64,000 bases of DNA from Amyloporia xantha (lineage: Eukaryota > Basidiomycota > Agaricomycetes > Polyporales > Adustoporiaceae): NCBI GenBank assembly GCA_036971615.1, contig JAYKKR010000002.1, forward strand, positions 2,356,001 through 2,420,000, written 5' to 3'. Below the pieces are notes generated by a model. That model made no database searches and was not told the origin of the DNA. It worked only from the letters and a program-made list of their open reading frames with translations. Below are positions 20,699-31,659 of the stretch, piece by piece. The translations under genes and the position numbers were made by a program. Positions within the stretch are counted from its first letter, which is position 1. Every line of letters begins with the position of its first letter.

Positions 20699-22848
20699 AT
20701 GGCCCGCACGAAGAAGCAACATGTCAGTGGCGATGCGGTGTTCGTGCGTCGCGAAGAACGGCGAACTGCAAGAGGCGCCGTCACATACGTTCCCAAGGAA
20801 GCACCGCTACCGCGTGCGCATGTGCCGACAAGCGCATCAAGATCGCCGTCGAAATCCCCCTCTAAAGCCGCGTCTCATGACGCATATTCCGAACCCGTGC
20901 AGGAGCATGTGGTGTTTGACGATGTGATGCCGATGAAGAGTCTGCACAAGGTGAGTACCGTCGCCTTATTTGGGTCGCTCAATGTCAACGCCGAAGGCGG
21001 GGCAGTCGCAGAACGACTTTATGCGCGAATGGCTTCCACTTCGCGATGTGTATCTAAGCCACATCATCGAGCTAGAAGCTCCACCAGGTGAGAGACGATG
21101 CAGCAAATGCGCTGATGCGCATGGCGATTGGCGCTGCTTGGAATGCTTTGGGCGCCCCGTGTATTGCGAGGACTGCCTGCAGTTGACGCATCGCCGCATG
21201 CCGCTGCATCGGGTGGAGAAGTGGGCGGATGGGTTCTTCGAACCGGCGTGGCTTCGGGAGGTTGGGGTGCGGATGCATCTCGGGCATGATGGCGAACCAT
21301 GTGTGGATGCGGAGTCCCCGATCACGCCGCTGGATGGGGATGCTGATAGCGATGGTGAAGACGACGACGTGAGTGACGCCGGGGACAATGAAGAGGATGA
21401 AGAGCCAATCAAAGCGGACTCGACGGCGCCGCGAAGTCACTACGCATTTGACACTTTGACCATTGTAGATGTTACGGGGATGCATAGCCTGGACGTTGTG
21501 TGGTGTCGGTGCGATAACAGGCTCACTCGAGACCTGCAACTATTGGACATGGGCCTCTATCCTGGGAGCACCAAGCGGCCACGCACTGCGTTCACATTTC
21601 GGGTGTTGGATGATTTTTGCTTACCAACAAGGAGTGCAAAACCTCGGGGATGAATTACTACAGCAAGCTTCGACGTGTCACAAACTCCGCGTTCCCGCAT
21701 TCAGTGCAGGTAAGCCGCTATGTGCATATGAAGCTGTTTTCGCCGTTGAGAAGGGGCTAGAACCGTTACAGAGAGCTTCTGCGGGTGTCCCGCCAATGGC
21801 GAAACCTCAAATACCGCAAATGGCATGGATATGGTCATGGCGCCTCCAACGCGATACCAGCTGGTGGCCTCGCTTTGGGGTGCCCGGCATGTCCCAAGCC
21901 TGGCGTGAATCTCGCTTCCGGATGGCGTGATGACCCCGTACAGTGAGCCATGTAAGACGTTTTTTGGGCGGCATGTGTAACGCGATAGCAGATGGAAGTA
22001 CATGAGGAGCATCGTAATGGACGGCAACTTTAGCGCGGAGCATCTCAAGATGCGTCGCCCAGAGGACGACGTAATTCTCAGCGATGGCGACGCTTTCATG
22101 GTGGGCGATGACACCTACAAGAAGCATCTCGCTGTCGCCATCGAGCATAAAGAGGTCCGTGATCGACTCCTAGTGGATGAACCGTTGGACGCTCATAGCC
22201 TATGTAGAAATCCTTCTGTCACGATCATCGCGCCGTCAACCAGGCGAATGCAGATCGCCATAACCTTGAAGCCACGGGGATTGGCGCCGCGGCCTGTGCG
22301 CGCCATGGGTTTTTCATGCCGCATGCGGTGGTTGATTTCCAGAAAGGCGAGAGGTAAGTGGTTTGCTATTTCCTTTGTTCACTTACACCCGCCATCAGAC
22401 AGATGAACATGGATTACGCGCTGAGCGAGGTCCTCGCCACCATGGCGGGTATCCAGGTGCTGCTGGTGATGTACGACATCATGTGTCAATACGGCATCAA
22501 TCTCATGAAGCGGTTTGGGGAGAGTGAGTATTTGCACATGCCGCCGAACGTGGAGATACGGCGCGGAATAGGCCTGTTTCATGTCCACGGCCATCAAGAC
22601 ACATGCTTTCCTCGCTACTCACCCAACTTCATTCCCGGTGCTGGTCAGATTGATGGCGAAGTGATTGAAACCCTTTGGGCGCCGTTGAATCTCATTTCGG
22701 GTAGCACACGCGGCATGACCACAGCACATAGAAAGGAAGTCATTGACGATCACATGAATGATTCCAATTGGAAGAAGTTGACCGGGATGGGTGGGCCAAC
22801 CTTGACATTGGTGGAGAGGTTGATTGACTGTGGCTTCAACAGCGAACA
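20699..22848 (+). pseudogene. KDZ transposase with CxC2 domain, copy 1, truncated
   Basis: Begins MARTKKQHV. Exon 1 (20699-20950) is open here. Exon 2 carries a CxC2-type cysteine cluster (CSKCADAHGDWRCLECFGR, about 21099-21155), the domain associated with KDZ transposases. The frame breaks at 21614-21618 (T5; copy 2 has T6). Later exons encode the KDZ catalytic core: MDGNF, CHDHRAVNQAN, MYDIMCQYG and GEVIETLWAPLN. Coding stops at 22848, where the array of the second repeat begins, so the C-terminal ~500 residues are missing. Confidence 0.9.
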
Positions 22849-23277
22849 CGGCCGAGAGGGTATAATATAGCCTTTAGATACGGCGCGGCCGACTGCGCCA
22901 TATTTCTGTGGTATATTCTCGCCTGCAAGTAGTGTCGGCCGAGGGCTATAATATAGCCTGTAGACACGGCGCGGCCGACTGCGCCATATTATCGTGGTAT
23001 ATTCTCGCCTTCAAGTAGTGTCGGCCGAGGGCTATAATATAGCCTTTAGATACGGCGCGGCCGACTGCGCCATATTTCTGTGGTATATTCTCGCCTGCAA
23101 GTAGTGTCGGCCGAGGGCTATAATATAGCCTGTAGACACGGTGCGGCCGACTGCGCCATATTATCGTGGTATATTCTCGCCTGCAAGTAGTGTCGGCCGA
23201 GGGCTATAATATAGCCTTTAGACACGGCGCGGCCGAGTGCGCCATATTTCCGTGGTATATTATCGCCTTCAAGTAGT
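22849..23277. repeat. Internal 86-87 bp array, five units
   Basis: CGGCCGAG starts at 22849, 22936, 23022, 23108 and 23194. It equals units 3-7 of the left array and marks the start of the second duplication copy. Confidence 0.9.
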
Positions 23278-25284
23278 ATATTCCGCCCTATTGTTTCCTT
23301 TTCTACGCTTTAATTATATGCATTTCAATAAATCTCATGCTGTATGTATAATAATAATAATGCCTCGCCATCCATTAGGCTTTGCAATCTGTCATTCATC
23401 ACGACGTTTCGTGTGTGGTCAGGTCAGTGGTGTGACTACAATTCAAAGCGCAAGGACTGATTGGCCATTTCCGACGGCTCCATACACCCCACCCAAGACA
23501 CGCGCAGAGACAGGGCCATCTTACATGTGTCCTTCAAAGGATCCAGCTGTGTGGACCCTTTGTGGGACACAGATCCAATGGCCATCTCAAGCGGCAGCAT
23601 CGCGCTATATTCTACCGCTATACATATTTCATGTACGCTAAGGTCATTTGAACTGGATCTACCCACCTACCAGCATCTAATACATATTCTCGCCCAACCC
23701 AAGACACGCGCAGAGACTGGGCCATCTGATATGTGTCCTTCAAAGGATCCAGCTGTCTGGACCCTCTGCGGGACACAGATCCAATGGCCATCTCCAGCGG
23801 CAGCATGCGCTATGGAATCATGGCGCCACCATGTCCAGACGCGCTATGCAACCATGCGCCACGTACCTTGCCTGCCACATTGTGAGGCGTATGGCACGCA
23901 GGTGTTATGATGTGCTGGCGCTGTTGGACGGGGCCATTTCATCCTTGCTACCCTGGGTCACCCAGAGGAATCGAATCACCGTCCACGTTTTGAGAGTACC
24001 CCTGATGCTGATGGACAATTCAGCTGCATCCGGAGTACTCATGGCGCGGAGGGCAACTCGATTCCACTGGTGAACGTAGAGAGCAAGGAGTTAATGGCTT
24101 TATCCAACAGCGCCTTGCATGAATCCCGCATCCATGCAGACCATAAATTTGAAACTCACGTTAGAGAGTCAGACTCCAGACAGGAAGACCTGACTTATGT
24201 TCCTCCGAGCCGCATACCTGTGGCTCAGAAGGACATAAGTCAAATGGGCCTTGTCCGGCGGAAACGGGCGCCATCCGATGGCGAAGTGCATGCGCGCTGA
24301 TGCTCGCTGTTGGGAGATGGAGCTATCGCTCGCCAGACAGGGCGCCTTCCTCTGTGTCACTCGGAGCAGCATACCTGCGGCTCGGAGGGCCACAGATGGA
24401 AGTTGCGCTGTCCGGCAGCGATGAGCGCCATCCGATGGCGCCATGCATGGCGCGCTCATGCTCACCGTGAGATAGCGCTATGGCTCGCCAGACAGGGCGC
24501 CTTCATCTATGCTCTTCAGAGCCGCATACCTGTGGCTCCGAAGGTCATAGACGAAGCCGCCTCGTTAAGCGGCTATATGCGCCATCCGATGGCGCCGTGC
24601 ATGGCGCGCTCATGCTCACTGTTGGGAGATGGCGCTATGGCTCGCCAGACAGGGCGCCTTCATCTATGCTCTTCAGAGCCGCATACCTGTGGCTCCGAAG
24701 GTCATAGATGAAGCCGCCTCGTTCAGCGGCAATATGCGCCATCCGATGGCGCCGTGCATGGCGCGCGCAGGCGAGGCACATGGTGCGCAGCCGGCGTGAT
24801 GTGCTGGCGTTCTCGACCTGCATGATTCTTCAATGCTACCCTGGATCAAAGCATCTGAATCGAATCGCCATCCAACCATTGTTGGATGGCCATCCGATTC
24901 AGCTGCTTGAATACCAAGGCCATTGAAGAATTGGCTGGCGCAGAAGGACGTCATGCATTTATGCACTCACCGCGCAGACGAAACGGATACATACGCCACC
25001 TGAAAACACCCACCTTTGACATGGCGCGATGTCCAAAGAGCATGATTTGCTGGCGTCCTCGAGCTCGGCCATTCGTCAATGCTACCCCGAAGTTAAGCTG
25101 TCTGAATCGCATCGCCATCCACATGATTGGATGGTAATGTGATTCAGCCACTTAAATACAAGGTCCATTGAACAAATGGGAGACGCTGGGGACGTCATGC
25201 ACTCGTGCTCATAAAGGCAGCGACAAGAAATACATACAGACGACGGCGAGATCCACCTACGACATGGCGCGCAGAGACCCGGTC
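23278..25284. other. KDZ subterminal non-coding region, copy 2
   Basis: Repeats 17663-19668 almost base for base; differences include a 3-bp deletion near 24975 and single-base changes near 24566 and 25087-25100. No gene is supported. Confidence 0.6.
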
Positions 25285-26039
25285 TCACTCCTCATCTGGC
25301 AACAGCACCTCTTTGAAGGCGTCCAACATCCTTGTGAGGTCGCCGGCATCGCGATGGCGGCTCTCGGCGAAGCGGGTGACCAGGCGTTCGACGTCATCCA
25401 ATCGATGGCTGACCGCTCTCATATCGCGGTAGTTGACTTGATAGGTGTCGCCGCGACGCTATGCGGCAATCGATGCAATTTATGTGAATGAATGTGTTGA
25501 AAAGGTGGGAGCGGGGTGGCGACTTACTCTGTCATGCAGTGGATACTTCCACCATGCTGGAAGGTGACTGGGAGGGTCGTCTGGCCAAGTCCACCACGCG
25601 GGCTCGGTTTCTGTGCGCAGCTTCTGTAGCTGCAAGGATGGCGGTGAGGCGAGCGGCGTGAACGGCTGTATCTCGAGGACGTGGATCCGTGGGACGGCCC
25701 CAAAGACGGTGGCGTCGCTGATCTTGCGGACGACGTCGGGGAGCTCGACGTCGGTGACGCCGACGAGGGCGAGGCGGCCAAGGCAGTCACGAAGGGCTTC
25801 CTGCTGAGCGTCAGAGCAGACACGTTGGGGAAGGCGAAGCTTACCATTTCCATGCGGAGGCCAATCTCCCACCGCGCCAAGGTGATGTCGAAGCCAGCCA
25901 CCTTGTCTCTACCGGCGGCGACAGACATGATGGTCGCTAGCGCCTGCTCGCAGCGCCAGGCATAGTATGAGATCAGTCGGCGGTTGATAGCGATGAGGCT
26001 GGAGAGGGACTGTTCGCGATTCTTCAAGGCGAGAGCCAT
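25285..26039 (-). CDS. Unknown KDZ-associated gene, copy 2 (three exons)
   Basis: Same exon structure and predicted protein as 19669-20423 (start MALALKNREQSL, stop after LLPDEE). I see no difference between the copies in coding sequence. Function unknown; linked only by position to the divergent transposase. Confidence 0.6.
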
Positions 26040-26313
26040 TGCGCCGTGGGGTGAATGGGTTAGTAGGCCAAGGCGAAATGCAAGGCGAATTTGAGGAGTC
26101 GATGGTGGATCGGGTGATCGCCTCGAGGAAGGTCATGGCGAAGATCCGTCGGAGATAAGCATCGGCCAAGTATCTGAAGGTGATCGCGTGGATATGATCC
26201 GTTGTTGATAAGGGATCAGGAGGCAGGGGCGTGAGAGATTGCCATTCAGTATGAAAAGGAAGCTGTCATGGATCACAATAAGCCAATTGTCATCTGTCCG
26301 CAGTGATACGGCC

Positions 26314-29300
26314 ATGGCCCGCACGAAGAAGCAACATGTCAGTGGCGATGCGGTGTTCGTGCGTCGCGAAGAACGGCGAACTGCAAGAGGCGCCGTCACA
26401 TACGTTCCCAAGGAAGCACCGCTACCGCGTGCGCATGTGCCGACAAGCGCATCAAGATCGCCGTCGAAATCCCCTCTAAAGCCGCGTCTCATGACGCATA
26501 TTCCGAACCCGTGCAGGAGCATGTGGTGTTTGACGATGTGATGCCGATGAAGAGTCTGCACAAGGTGAGTACCGTCGCCTTATTTGGGTCGCTCAATGTC
26601 AACGCCGAAGGCGGGGCAGTCGCAGAACGACTTTATGCGCGAATGGCTTCCACTTCGCGATGTGTATCTAAGCCACATCATCGAGCTAGAAGCTCCACCA
26701 GGTGAGAGACGATGCAGCAAATGCGCTGATGCGCATGGCGATTGGCGCTGCTTGGAATGCTTTGGGCGCCCCGTGTATTGCGAGGACTGCCTGCAGTTGA
26801 CGCATCGCCGCATGCCGCTGCATCGGGTGGAGAAGTGGGCGGATGGGTTCTTCGAACCGGCGTGGCTTCGGGAGGTTGGGGTGCGGATGCATCTCGGGCA
26901 TGATGGCGAACCATGTGTGGATGCGGAGTCCCCGATCACGCCGCTGGATGGGGATGCTGATAGCGATGGTGAAGACGACGACGTGAGTGACGCCGGGGAC
27001 AATGAAGAGGATGAAGAGCCAATCAAAGCGGACTCGACGGCGCCGCGAAGTCACTACGCATTTGACACTTTGACCATTGTAGATGTTACGGGGATGCATA
27101 GCCTGGACGTTGTGTGGTGTCGGTGCGATAACAGGCTCACTCGAGACCTGCAACTATTGGACATGGGCCTCTATCCTGGGAGCACCAAGCGGCCACGCAC
27201 TGCGTTCACATTTCGGGTGTTGGATGATTTTTTGCTTACCAACAAGGAGTGCAAAACCTCGGGGATGAATTACTACAGCAAGCTTCGACGTGTCACAAAC
27301 TCCGCGTTCCCGCATTCAGTGCAGGTAAGCCGCTATGTGCATATGAAGCTGTTTTCGCCGTTGAGAAGGGGCTAGAACCGTTACAGAGAGCTTCTGCGGG
27401 TGTCCCGCCAATGGCGAAACCTCAAATACCGCAAATGGCATGGATATGGTCATGGCGCCTCCAACGCGATACCAGCTGGTGGCCTCGCTTTGGGGTGCCC
27501 GGCATGTCCCAAGCCTGGCGTGAATCTCGCTTCCGGATGGCGTGATGACCCCGTACAGTGAGCCATGTAAGACGTCTTTTGGGCGGCATGTGTAACGCGA
27601 TAGCAGATGGAAGTACATGAGGAGCATCGTAATGGACGGCAACTTTAGCGCGGAGCATCTCAAGATGCGTCGCCCAGAGGACGACGTAATTCTCAGCGAT
27701 GGCGACGCTTTCATGGTGGGCGATGACACCTACAAGAAGCATCTCGCTGTCGCCATCGAGCATAAAGAGGTCCGTGATCGACTCCTAGTGGATGAACCGT
27801 TGGACGCTCATAGCCTATGTAGAAATCCTTCTGTCACGATCATCGCGCCGTCAACCAGGCGAATGCAGATCGCCATAACCTTGAAGCCACGGGGATTGGC
27901 GCCGCGGCCTGTGCGCGCCATGGGTTTTTCATGCCGCATGCGGTGGTTGATTTCCAGAAAGGCGAGAGGTAAGTGGTTTGCTATTTCCTTTGTTCACTTA
28001 CACCCGCCATCAGACAGATGAACATGGATTACGCGCTGAGCGAGGTCCTCGCCACCATGGCGGGTATCCAGGTGCTGCTGGTGATGTACGACATCATGTG
28101 TCAATACGGCATCAATCTCATGAAGCGGTTTGGGGAGAGTGAGTATTTGCACATGCCGCCGAACGTGGAGATACGGCGCGGAATAGGCCTGTTTCATGTC
28201 CACGGCCATCAAGACACATGCTTTCCTCGCTACTCACCCAACTTCATTCCCGGTGCTGGTCAGATTGATGGCGAAGTGATTGAAACCCTTTGGGCGCCGT
28301 TGAATCTCATTTCGGGTAGCACACGCGGCATGACCACAGCACATAGAAAGGAAGTCATTGACGATCACATGAATGATTCCAATTGGAAGAAGTTGACCGG
28401 GATGGGTGGGCCAACCTTGACATTGGTGGAGAGGTTGATTGACTGTGGCTTCAACAGCGAACACCCTTGTTAGGAAATGGCGAAAGGCCAAAGCCGGCGC
28501 CACGGAGAGCGGGGATGTGTTGGAGTTCATTGAGAGATCGAGCACGGAGGAGCAGCTAGGAGAGTGGCGAGCCGCTGAGGGCGAGGCGCTCGCCATGCGT
28601 GACGCTAAAATCAGCGCGATGGATGTCTTTGACGTGCAGATGAGAAAGGGTGAGAGTGCACACTAGAGGGTACGGCCATGATTAATGATGTGGCGCAGCA
28701 CCCACCCGGATGCAGATCCAACTTCAACTAACGCAAACGGAAACATCGCAACATCGCCATCAGGGCGTAGCTGCATGGATAGCCACGGGCATGAAGATTC
28801 AGGAATTGCAGTAGGTAGCGTCATTGAACATCGGGTGCCAAGCTCACAACAGGTCTTAGGTTGGTCATTAGCCAACTGAAACGGAAGATGGGCCGGCATC
28901 CGCTGGTGGCGGACCGCCTTGCGCTGGAGGAGCGCCGTCAGCGCCTTCAGAAGCGTATAGTGACATTCGAGTCCAAAGCCGCTTCGTACATTCCACTTGT
29001 GGCCGAGCCCGATGGGGATGGCGCCTCAGAGGCTTATGACGGGTCTGAATGGGATGCACTGGAGGAAGATGTCAATCCTCTTGATGAGATTTACACCGGT
29101 GAGATCGATTCTGGAATCCAGCCTGAGAGCGCCATCATTTCGCTTCCATCGCAGCTTGGCTACGATGTTGTCGTGGCCAGCGGTTTAGAGGACATCGCTT
29201 CGGAGGAGTTGAGTTTGCGCATTGGGCAGGCCAATGACGCCCTTCATCAGATTCGCCTCGCCATTGGTTACAAGTCAGTGCTGTTTCGTACGGCGGTTCG

Positions 29301-29877
29301 TCATGCAAAGAGCCAGCGCCAAAAGCTCCGGTCCTGGGACGAGGTCATCTCCACGCAGAGGGCGGTGCTAGAGAACGTGCGCATTTACAGTCAAAGCCGC
29401 CACGCCATCCTCGCTCTGAATCCGACTGACGCCATCAAAGCGCGCTTCCGTGCCATTCAACATGATGACCTCAAGGCGATCACCGCGCTGCTGGACAACT
29501 CCATCCGAGGAACACGGCAGGACAAGTTGTCCTGGATATGGACCGTAGACATCGAGGGCGATTCAACGCAGTCCAACTGGTTGACGGAGTGTGAGTGCGC
29601 TTGTGGTCCGTCCAATGCCCGCAATGCTGACTGCAGCGCGGCAGTGCATCGCGTCAACTGGTTCCGTGCAAAATCACGTAAGGATAGGTGGGCGGAGGAG
29701 TTTGTCATGGTCACGGCAGAGATGGCGTGGACGCAGGCGAGCTTCCATAACAAGGCGAACCTATGGCGCTCCCGCCTCTACGGGCCTCCAGGTCATGTAT
29801 GCTATGCGCGCCGTCAGGCCTCGCTGTGGACGCGCATGGCAGAGCATGCCGCTTCTCGCTTTAATACATGTGTGTGA
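26314..29877 (+). pseudogene. KDZ transposase with CxC2 domain, copy 2, near full length
   Basis: Eight exons by eye: 26314-26564, 26620-27324, 27376-27557, 27607-27769, 27823-27968, 28014-28649, 28699-28810, 28860-29877, with GT-AG introns of 45-55 nt. Domains: CxC2 cysteine cluster in exon 2, then the RNase H-fold KDZ core with candidate catalytic acids in MDGNF, MYDIMCQYG and DGEVIETLWAPLN, the CHDHRAVNQAN motif, and a long helical C-terminus ending NTCV. Two single-base breaks remain: C4 instead of C5 at about 26469-26472 in exon 1, and a shift near 28465. Neither transposase copy in this element is intact as written. Confidence 0.9.
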
Positions 29878-29944
29878 TGGTTCGCCATTCACGACCCTAC
29901 TAGATACACAAACATAGACTTGACACAAATACAGATCTGTGTAT

Positions 29945-31255
29945 TCAACCATAAGTCCACTCCATCCAGTGCGGTGCCTTGACATTCATCGCGGCATGCA
30001 CTGAGTCCCTCATAAAATAAGCGTAGCATATGCGCTCTCCATCGCATCTCTGAACGCCATGGCGCAGAAGCTTTCCGCAAAGCGCAACTACGCTACCCGC
30101 CTTGTAGTCTATAGCGATATTTGGACCATCCAGCTGCATTTCCAATGCGCCGTAGCTCCCTACCGTGGTGAGAAGGTCGAACCACTGCTTGCGCGAGTTT
30201 TTATCGCGGTGTAGCGGCGTCTCGCGATTGCTGATGACCTGAACGCCATTGAAGATCGAAGACCAAGCGCTTACTATTGCGGGATACTCCACTTCGCCAA
30301 GAAGCGACTCCATGCACGTATGTCCCGCAGCATACAGGTCGGGATGCATGACGGACATCATGGCGGATAGGATGGCGGCTGATTCACGGATGGCGGTCAA
30401 CCATCGCCATCCACTCTGGCCATCTTGATCGCGTAAGCTCGCCGAAGGCAGCATTGGGTCCAATGGGCCCTGGATGTATGCGCCGTCATTCGCCAGTCAT
30501 CAGAGTTAACGGATCGTCAGCGTACCGTGTGACCCAGCGCGTGCCATCCTGGAGACAGATTGACAGTCCCCGGAGGTGTGGTGCAGGTTGATCGATCGCG
30601 GAAATATGCTTCATGGTTTCGCCAACTGACCCCCGGGGCTTTACGCATCAGTTGTGTTGATAGGTGGGCCGTCGCCAATTGTATCTCTCTCTGCCGACAC
30701 AGCGTAGTGAGCGCGGTGCATGGCGGAAGATGAATGCGCCCACCTGGCGATTCACATGAAGGACGCCCGGAAGCACCCATGCTAGGATGCGCGAGTGCTG
30801 GTCGAGGAGCACGCAGGGTTCATCTAGAACCACGGTGGTGTCTGGGAGGAGAGGCGGCCATTTAGTCTTGAGCTGCGCCTCCAGATTCACGTTCTGTCCG
30901 GTGTTGCCCACGCCTATAGCATCAGAATACCGGTCAATGTCCCAGGATAAGCGCACTACTTCCCGGTCAGCGCAGAATGAGTAGATGCCCACAGCATCCA
31001 AGAGTACACACCAGGTTTGATATATGCCTTTGCGAGCTGGTGCGCGATCTGGCTGCATTCGACGACGATATCGGCGCGGATATGTGTGGGAGGCTGTGGG
31101 TTTCTCGGTTGTCCGGCTGCATTCCGAAGCTTGTGTAGCCAAAACTGAAACATATCGCGCATGCAAGCTGCCAATGTGTCGCTGAGCTCCAAGCCGCTGC
31201 CCCTATCATGGCTTACAGACAAGAGATGGATGGAGATACACGCCCCATCTCGCAT
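29945..31255 (-). CDS. TET/JBP-like 2-oxoglutarate/Fe(II) dioxygenase
   Basis: A multi-exon minus-strand gene. The last exon (30494-29945) holds the double-stranded beta-helix: iron ligands HRD (H-x-D, in TPLHRDKNS) and the distal His in LLRHGV, with a candidate 2-oxoglutarate-binding Arg in ICYAYFMR. The spacing and flanking residues match fungal TET/JBP proteins, which oxidise 5-methylcytosine. Upstream exons lie at about 30660-30530, 30930-30740 and 31255-31020; exact splice sites and the true start are uncertain. The gene is tail to tail with the transposase (stops 68 bp apart). The association of KDZ transposons with TET/JBP genes is known in basidiomycetes. No disabling mutation was seen in the catalytic exon. 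Confidence 0.85.
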
Positions 31256-31659
31256 TATTGCTCAATCTGCCATCTACTGACCATGCTGCAACAGCATGTC
31301 CATTAGCTTTGCACACTTGTTTGGTCGATCACATCGTTGAGCAAGCGCCGGCAAGATCAGGCCCAGCCGATCGGCAAGGCGTGATCCGGTGATCGAGGCG
31401 CGTCATTGGCATGTGGACCGCGATTCTCGACCACGGCGCCATTACGCCGGGGCCTCGGCCTGTGAGATGCCGCGCTCCGCCGGAGGGATGCCGGTCGGGT
31501 CTGCCCCGACATGGACGCTTGCAGTGTAAGAGAGATCAGCGGGGTTAGAACAGGACGAAAGTATCACCGGAGGTCAGACACGTCTGGGCAAATGTTCAGT
31601 TGGGAGTGCCCAAGTGTCTGTCATCCTGAGAGCATCTCGGTCTGCTTGTTGTCCTCGCC
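31256..31659. promoter_or_regulatory. Divergent intergenic region inside KDZ-A
   Basis: 404 bp between the TET/JBP-like gene (-) and the next gene (+), presumably with both promoters. I see no clear TATA box or repeat. Confidence 0.35.

Larger units (their letters stand above)
17232..22848. repeat. First copy of the 5.6-kb tandem duplication
   Basis: This block and 22849-28463 match at an offset of 5,615-5,617 bp with only a few differences visible, mostly single-base length changes in homopolymers. The junction at 22848/22849 joins transposase coding sequence (...AGCGAACA) to CGGCCGAG of an array unit. Confidence 0.9.
22849..28463. repeat. Second copy of the 5.6-kb tandem duplication
   Basis: See 17232-22848. 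After 28463 the sequence continues into the rest of the transposase, so this is the copy with the ancestral right boundary. Confidence 0.9.
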
